In this document: piece after piece, positions 58,525-64,000 of the stretch
How the letters are laid out: the number at the start of each line of letters is the position of its first letter
How positions within the stretch are numbered: the first letter of the stretch is position 1
Source of the DNA: Bretschneidera sinensis
Lineage: Eukaryota > Streptophyta > Magnoliopsida > Brassicales > Akaniaceae
Reading direction: 5' to 3'
DNA: 64,000 nt
Assembly: GCA_023935145.1 (NCBI GenBank)
Contig: CM043702.1
Location: forward strand, 56,834,501-56,898,500
Notes under the pieces: generated by a model
Told to the model about the DNA's origin: nothing
The model's input: only the letters and a program-made list of their open reading frames with translations
Database searches by the model: none
Made by a program: the position numbers and the translations under genes

Positions 58525-58599
58525 CATATCCTATTTATGTGATCCCTCATTTTTTGTCATTTAAGAGTGCAAGGTAGAATTTACTTAAAAATTATGTTG

Positions 58600-58645
<46 letters not shown>

Positions 58646-59862
58646 ACAAAAAAATCAATGCAAACTCAAATAATTGTAAACTAATTAAATAGCATACACA
58701 AGTTTGGATTTAAGTACCTAATAGTAAACAGAAAGTAGAGAGTATCACTGATAGATCGTGTAACCCTGATAGAAAAAAAAATGATAAAGTATTAGAAAAT
58801 AAGAAATAAGAAATAGATTATCAACATCATCTGTGTTGATGGTTTCTAACCACATCCTTCTATTCACTAAAAAGGTATGGGTCCTAAACCATACAGGAAT
58901 GCATAATCCTTATTGCATTTAATAATTCCTATGCCGTTTCATTTCGAAAAGAAATTGGCAGTATCTCCCCTTAGTTCTCTAAGTACATGACTTAAATTTG
59001 GCACTATCGCTCGAAAAAGTTTGCTTCAGATTTAGTATGTACCCAAAGAACAAGGAGAAGCACTGTTGAAACTTAATTGAAACAAAACAAGCAAGGAATT
59101 ATTAACTACAATATGGATCATGCATTCCTAAACTTTCTACATGAGACAATCCAAGGATTATTTGAACACAAACACTATCATTGCAAACATATTTATTAGT
59201 AAGAAACAAGAGCATTTGTGTCGGTTAATAATCTTTGGACAGATAAGCTAAGGTAAGATAAAATGAATGATATATGAAAATAAAGAATATATAAGAGAAA
59301 TAAGAGAATATTAAGGGAAAATTCTTTAGAAAATTCAACGGAGTTTTCCCTATTTTTTAGATTTTCCCAAAATTTTCAAATGTCAAAACAACACGCAAAA
59401 TTCAATTCAATCTCAATCCAACAAAATCTAATCAATTAGAGGAAGAAGAGGAAGAAAAGATAGAGGAGAGAGAGAGAGAAATTGCAATGGTGGAAAGAGA
59501 TAGATAAATAGGGGAGAAGAAGCCTGTGAACGTAAATTTATTAAAATATTTAAAAATAAATTTCTTTTCACCAATGGATTCAAATCCTTCATTTTTAGTT
59601 TTTTTTTAATTTTTAAAATAAATTTATTAAATTCATTTATAAATTAATCCATCACTGAAATTTTTCTAACGGTAAAAATAATCATAAAATAAATGGACAA
59701 TAAAAATAGGAGGAATTTTTTGATATTCAAACTTTTCTGCGACACAATTGTCAATATTTGTGACAGACTCATTTGTTGCAAATAATATCAATGACAAACT
59801 TAATTTTTCGTCACAAATTAATTATTTTTAGCGACAAAATTGTTTGCATAATTGAAAACCAG
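58525..59862. other. Outer part of the CACTA element beyond copia 2
   Basis: Noncoding. Contains an (AT)n run (58603-58641), a GA-rich stretch (59440-59480) and the right subterminal motif cluster (59738-59875). Presumed promoter side of TNP2. Confidence 0.6.
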
Positions 59863-59889
59863 TCGCAGAAAATCATCTTACTTATAGTG
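59863..59889 (-). repeat. CACTA right terminal inverted repeat
   Basis: On the minus strand it reads CACTATAAGTAAGATGATTT then TCTGCGA, keeping the canonical CACTA. ATA follows outside at 59890-59892. Confidence 0.82.
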
Positions 59890-59892
59890 ATA

Positions 59893-60121
59893 CTTAACTT
59901 TGGACTAGCAAAACTTCTTCATCCTAGCTTCGATCAAGGTGGTTCCAATATTAGTGGGAAGTTATGAGAATTCTCTTACATGGGCCATGGTCCTAGTGTG
60001 AAAAAACCAAGTATTCTTGGATTGTGGCGAAGATACTGTGAAAAGATCCATCTTAGTTGTAGTGGAGATCTCCAGAATGTGAGGGACCAACTAAGCTACC
60101 AATATGTTGGTCGGCCTAGTT
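59893..60121. other. Right flank of the CACTA element
   Basis: No gene seen. It continues the pre-insertion host sequence that ends at 36031 on the left. A GGTTGGTC-like phrase near 60100 resembles the left flank. Confidence 0.45.
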
Positions 60122-60420
60122 TAGGGCTGGTAATTCGTGTTGATAGGTCATAAACGGGTCGTATCAATTCTAGGGATTTACAAATATATGGCTGACTCGA
60201 ACATGACTTATTCATCTAAACGGGTCAAACCTCAAAAACTAACACAACTTTTTTTATTAACCGTGTTAAATGACACGACCCGACCTAAGTAACCCATTTA
60301 ATAAATAGGTCAAATCGAGTATTAACATGACACGACATAAATTGATATGTTTAATTAGCCTTTTCAATTGACACAATTGGCTTGTAAACACACAATTAAC
60401 CTATTATTAATTAGTTTTTA
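60122..60420. repeat. Repeat with GGGTCGTGT/ACACGACCC motifs, possibly a non-autonomous hAT-type element
   Basis: Begins TAGGGCTGGTAATTCGTGTT and has AAACGGGTCGTATC, AAACGGGTCAAACC, GACACGACCCGACC and AACATGACACGACA. This wording is common in dispersed plant repeats starting (C)AGGGCTGGCAAT. No matching inverted right end was found. Confidence 0.4.
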
Positions 60421-62105
60421 AAAAAGAAATCAGTTAATCAAGTTTCTTTCTTTCAAATTCTTTTTGTAAGAAAGCCAAACTCTTGAATAAAACACTTAAA
60501 TTCAAATCCATATCCAACATCCATAAAATACCAACATTATAAATAATTATTATAGAATAGTCATCCAATATAATTCATGATATATTTAAATCTTATATAA
60601 TTCATCATAAAAGAACTTTCAAACATTAAAGAAGCCACAAATTTGGATAGATTTGAGGCAACAAAAATTGGATAGAACTCTTTATCAACAACGAGCAACC
60701 ACAAAACCTACCAAAATACAAGAGGAAAGAAAAAATAATAGCATATAAGAACTAGAAAAATTGGAGGCATTTGCACTTGAACAAAATATAAATCTTAACA
60801 TGTCAAAGAAGCTCAGTGCTTAAATGCTTACCAAATTACAATAACCTAAATATTATCTCACTTGTGTCTTTAGTAATTATAGGATATGAGATGGTACCTT
60901 GTGGTCACCATTGAAGTTATGATATAAACATATCGTAAGGGACAAGCTGAAGGGACGTAGCATCTCCTCAATGGATTATCTAAAAAGGTGCCGAGGGATG
61001 TGCTAATGACACAAGGTCATTGATGAATAATCAAATTAAGGAGTTGCCACTTGGTTTTACGGACCAAGAAACCTATAGCCACTAGTCAATTGAGGGTCAA
61101 GATTCATAGATCTAGAGATTGACTATGCAATGGGAAGGTCACAAGTGAGTACCCCACACATGCTTAAACTTCGAGGGGTCTAGCCCTTACTTTTGCATTT
61201 CAAATGTATTCTTTTTATGTGGTTAATTATTAATTAATTGTTTTTCTTTAATTTTAGTGATCAAACAAGCACACAATGAAAATGAAAGAATATATGATAT
61301 ATGATCATACAATAGCGAAAATAAACCATCCATAGCAGTTAAAGTGCGAGAAAATTAAAGTGCGATTACATCGAAAATTGGGAAAAAATAAAAGTGTCTA
61401 ACTATGGCTTACATCCCCAAAATTGAAAGAAAGTGATAAATAAAAAAAAGTACATGAATGGTAAAAAGCATCTAACCATGACATTACATCCCTAACAATT
61501 GGTATAACTTGAATGAAAGCGTGAAAATAAGATAAGGTGAAATTATGGAGAAAAAAAAGCGAAGGAATCAATTAATTTGAGAAGCAGTGAAGTATTTGCA
61601 AAGACTTATGAATTTAAGAGTTGAATATAATTTCTAACTACTTGAAAACTACTTTCTTAAAGGAACTTTACATTCTACAACACATTGTGGCTTAGTAAAG
61701 ATGTTTATGTGTTGAAACCTTGTAAAGAGAAGTGGATAAAATAATTCTAATTGATTCATAATTCCACTATTATGAGGAAGTTTGACTTTAAAACTGTTTT
61801 AATAGTAAATATAGGTGATTTAGTTCCTCAAACAACAAGAAAAATAAAATGCAATGAGGAGAAGTTCAACAATGTCAACGCCCAACACAATCGCTTCACT
61901 TATATGTGAAGAGAGATAAATATGTCCTTTTGAGCAATTTATTTAACTTGTTTTAGATGATTTGTTAAGTAGGTTTGTTTGGTTCTTGCACTATTGATAC
62001 ATGCTGAAGTGTAAGAGATTATTAGGTGTTGTAACCTTTTGGATATTGTCAGGACTGAATGAGTTTTGGTCTGCAGAAGTTTGGTGTATTCATAATTTGG
62101 GGACT
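60421..62105. other. Intergenic stretch with a possible gypsy LTR/leader fragment
   Basis: Around 61030-61180 the phrase GGAGTTGCCACTTGGTTTTA...GGACCAAGAAACC and GTCACAAGTGAGTACCCCAC resembles noncoding parts of Tat/Ogre-type gypsy elements. No coding domains found. The rest is unassigned. Confidence 0.35.
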
Positions 62106-62870
62106 CTATTTTATGCTTCACATGTAGTATGTTGAGGGATGATTTTGTACAAATGAATGTTGAATTTTTAATGGAATACTTTAGCATGGGTTAATCAATC
62201 TGACACCATAAAGTTTAGTAAGGGAATTGATTATTTGGACTATGACTAGGAAACTGAATCTTGCATCGACAAAACTATAAATACTTTTAATTGGAAACTT
62301 TAGTACTTATTAAACGAAAGTTCATTGCTGACTATGGTACTCTCCTTCCATTTATTGTTTTTTTGAGTCTATTTTATGGTTTGTAAGTAGTATATAGTGA
62401 TCATTTTTTTAAAGGAAAGATGGTATCTCATCATCAATAAAGAGTTTAGAGAGTTAAGCAATGGTTCATCAAAATGTAGCATATGTTTAGTAGGGGGATT
62501 TATTTTTTGGACTAGGTTGAGGATTTTATTCATAAACCAGACAAACCTTAACTTATAGTTCAAGGAAAGTTCATTAGTCATTAAAGAAGGGTCAGTGATA
62601 ACTTTCCTAGCTTTCAAGCTCTATTTAAACGTTCGTTGTGGCCTATTTTATACTTTACAAGTAGTATGCCGAGGGATATTATTAGAAGGAAGGATGGAAG
62701 AATTTATATTAAAGAGTTTCACAATGGTTAATCAATATATTTAGTAGCGAAAATTATTTTCTCAACCAGATCATATATTTTAGTCTTGGATAAGTAGTAG
62801 TTAAGGGAATGATCAATGATTAATGCAGAACAACTGGCACCACAACCACAATATAATAGGTTAATTGTGA
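62106..62870. repeat. Degenerate tandem repeat, three units of about 270 bp
   Basis: Unit starts: TCTATTTTATGCTTCACATG (62106), TCTATTTTATGGTTTGTAAG (62366) and CCTATTTTATACTTTACAAG (62641). Each is followed by AGTATG-GAGGGAT-like sequence, ATGGTTAATCAAT-like sequence and TTTAGTA-GGGG-ATT. Units differ by many substitutions and indels. Confidence 0.72.
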
Positions 62871-64000
62871 AATTTAATTTTTTCTCCTCATATTGTAGCC
62901 TTGTGCAAACAGGGGAAAATAGAGTTCGTAGGAATATGGGTAGTAGATCTAATTTTGGGTGCATAAGTGCAAATGGCCGGAAGAAAGCACATAAATTTTT
63001 TTTATTGACGAGGGAACTGGATTGTTCTTTCCCCTCTCCCATTTGACGATTTATTTTCACCCAATGACTTTCTCATACACTGAATTATGATTGTTATAAC
63101 TAGTCCAATTTACTTGCTACATGAGAAACATATCTATATCTATGAATATATTGTAGTAATTAATTAATAAGTATTTTAGAAAACTTTTTAAGGAGGTTTA
63201 TTATTCTACCATGTGTCCTCCCTTTTATTTTTCTCTCAAAATACATAGTTTTGGTTTAACAATTATTTGAGATATAAAGCTTAATTCATAAATTCTATAA
63301 AGACCAAAAATAATAAAGCCCAATAAGCAAAAATTGAATATACATAATATAATCAACTTAATAATTAAGTAGTAAACTAACTTAAATTTCATGATAAACA
63401 AATTTTCAAATAAGTGTATCTTTAATATTCATTTAATTACATGACTATACAAGACTACAGATTTATATATATCCAATAAAATAAATGGATAAATACTTTT
63501 ACCCCATTGGGATTTGGGGTAACCTACACTTACCCTACTATAGTTTAAAAACTTATAGAAACCCCAATTATCTTATTTATAGTTTGATTTGTTGTTAAAA
63601 AAACCCCGCTGTTGTTACTAATCCGTTAGTCAGCTATTATCATTTTAGTCAAAACATATGACACCTCACTATTAAGCTTTCCAAAACCCAGAAATACCCT
63701 TACATATTTTTCTATCCTTTAAATCATTCATGTGTATTTTACTTTAATTTCTTTATGATTTTTTCGTTGATCCTTGTTCATTGACGATCTTTTTTTCTTA
63801 CTCAGTTTTTCAGTTCAAGATAATTTCCATGAAGATCGGTTGAAGAATTGTATGTGCAAATTTTGTTTTACATGCAATCATTGAAATTTCTCTCCCTTTC
63901 TTCCTTCCCCCCCCCCTCTCTCTCCCATCTCACCTAATAAGTACATAGAGTGTTTCCATTGTTCATTGCTTAACTAGTCTTTTTTTTCATCTCTATGATG
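62871..64000. other. Intergenic right end, with a repeat fragment
   Basis: 63490-63720 reads TACTTTTACCCCATTGGGAT, TACACTTACCCTACTATAG, ATCCGTTAGTCAGCTATTAT and ATATGACACCTCACTATTAA, a wording seen in dispersed plant repeats (possibly MITE or MULE termini, by memory only). A C-run followed by (CT)n lies at 63907-63925. No gene supported. Confidence 0.35.

Larger units (their letters stand above)
36032..59889 (-). mobile_element. CACTA (En/Spm) DNA transposon, about 23.9 kb, with nested insertions
   Basis: The left end CAGTAGAAGAAAATTT and the right end, read inward on the minus strand, CACTATAAGTAAGATG match at 20 of the first 27 positions without gaps. Both are followed by ATTTTC-x-GCGA-type sequence. 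The element is flanked by ATA on both sides (36029-36031 and 59890-59892), the 3-bp target duplication expected for CACTA elements. On the minus strand it encodes TNP2 and Transposase_24 proteins, the two genes typical of En/Spm elements. Subterminal GCGACA-type motifs occur at both ends. It is disrupted by two nested solo LTRs and a copia element. Confidence 0.85.

Overview
This is AT-rich nuclear DNA of a flowering plant, most likely a eudicot. It holds a host gene with short exons and GT-AG introns, and plant-type LTR retrotransposons primed by initiator tRNA-Met, a chromovirus, LINEs, a MULE and a large CACTA (En/Spm) transposon. Only one host gene is recognisable. I found no tRNA, rRNA or CRISPR feature.

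Layout. (1) 1-2050: the 5' half of a decayed LINE on the minus strand. (2) 3183-9692, minus: the first nine exons (302 codons) of NAA15, the auxiliary TPR subunit of the NatA N-terminal acetyltransferase. The remaining two thirds of the gene must lie left of the window, so the first LINE probably sits inside intron 9; a second LINE fragment sits in intron 4. (3) 9.7-12.5 kb: gene-poor sequence upstream of NAA15. (4) 12529-12840: an orphan CACTA-type terminus. (5) 13.64-21.02 kb, plus: a 5'-truncated Ty3/gypsy chromovirus (Tekay/Del-like, C-terminal chromodomain) with its 3' LTR, full of C-to-T type stops. (6) 21.02-22.29 and 28.32 kb onward: a diverged direct duplication whose second copy is interrupted by a complete but dead Ty1/copia element (22291-28321, minus). 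(7) 28.3-36.0 kb: repeat-derived sequence, a MULE transposase pseudogene (32.4-34.4 kb) and a small foldback element. (8) 36032-59889: one decayed CACTA element of about 23.9 kb, bounded by matching degenerate inverted termini and the 3-bp target duplication ATA. (9) 59.9-64 kb: intergenic DNA with further repeat fragments and a tandem repeat of about 270 bp.

The CACTA element is the main result. On the minus strand it carries a TNP2-type transposase (start near 52624, DUF4216 end near 45.6 kb), then a Transposase_24 (Ptta/En/Spm) gene (44.07-42.70 kb), then a satellite array of about 16 units of about 170 bp, each with a short palindrome. Three later insertions can be dated relative to it. 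A solo LTR (46038-49420) splits the DUF4216 codons. A second solo LTR (46945-48253, TSD CATAC) lies inside the first. A copia element (52861-58524, TSD CATAT) lies about 240 bp upstream of the TNP2 start. With these removed, the transposase reading is continuous across the insertion point. Every transposon gene seen carries stops, frameshifts or lost catalytic residues, so none looks autonomous.

All assignments rest on reading motifs and repeats by eye. Family names come from recognised motif order, not from database searches. Boundaries without TSD support are approximate.
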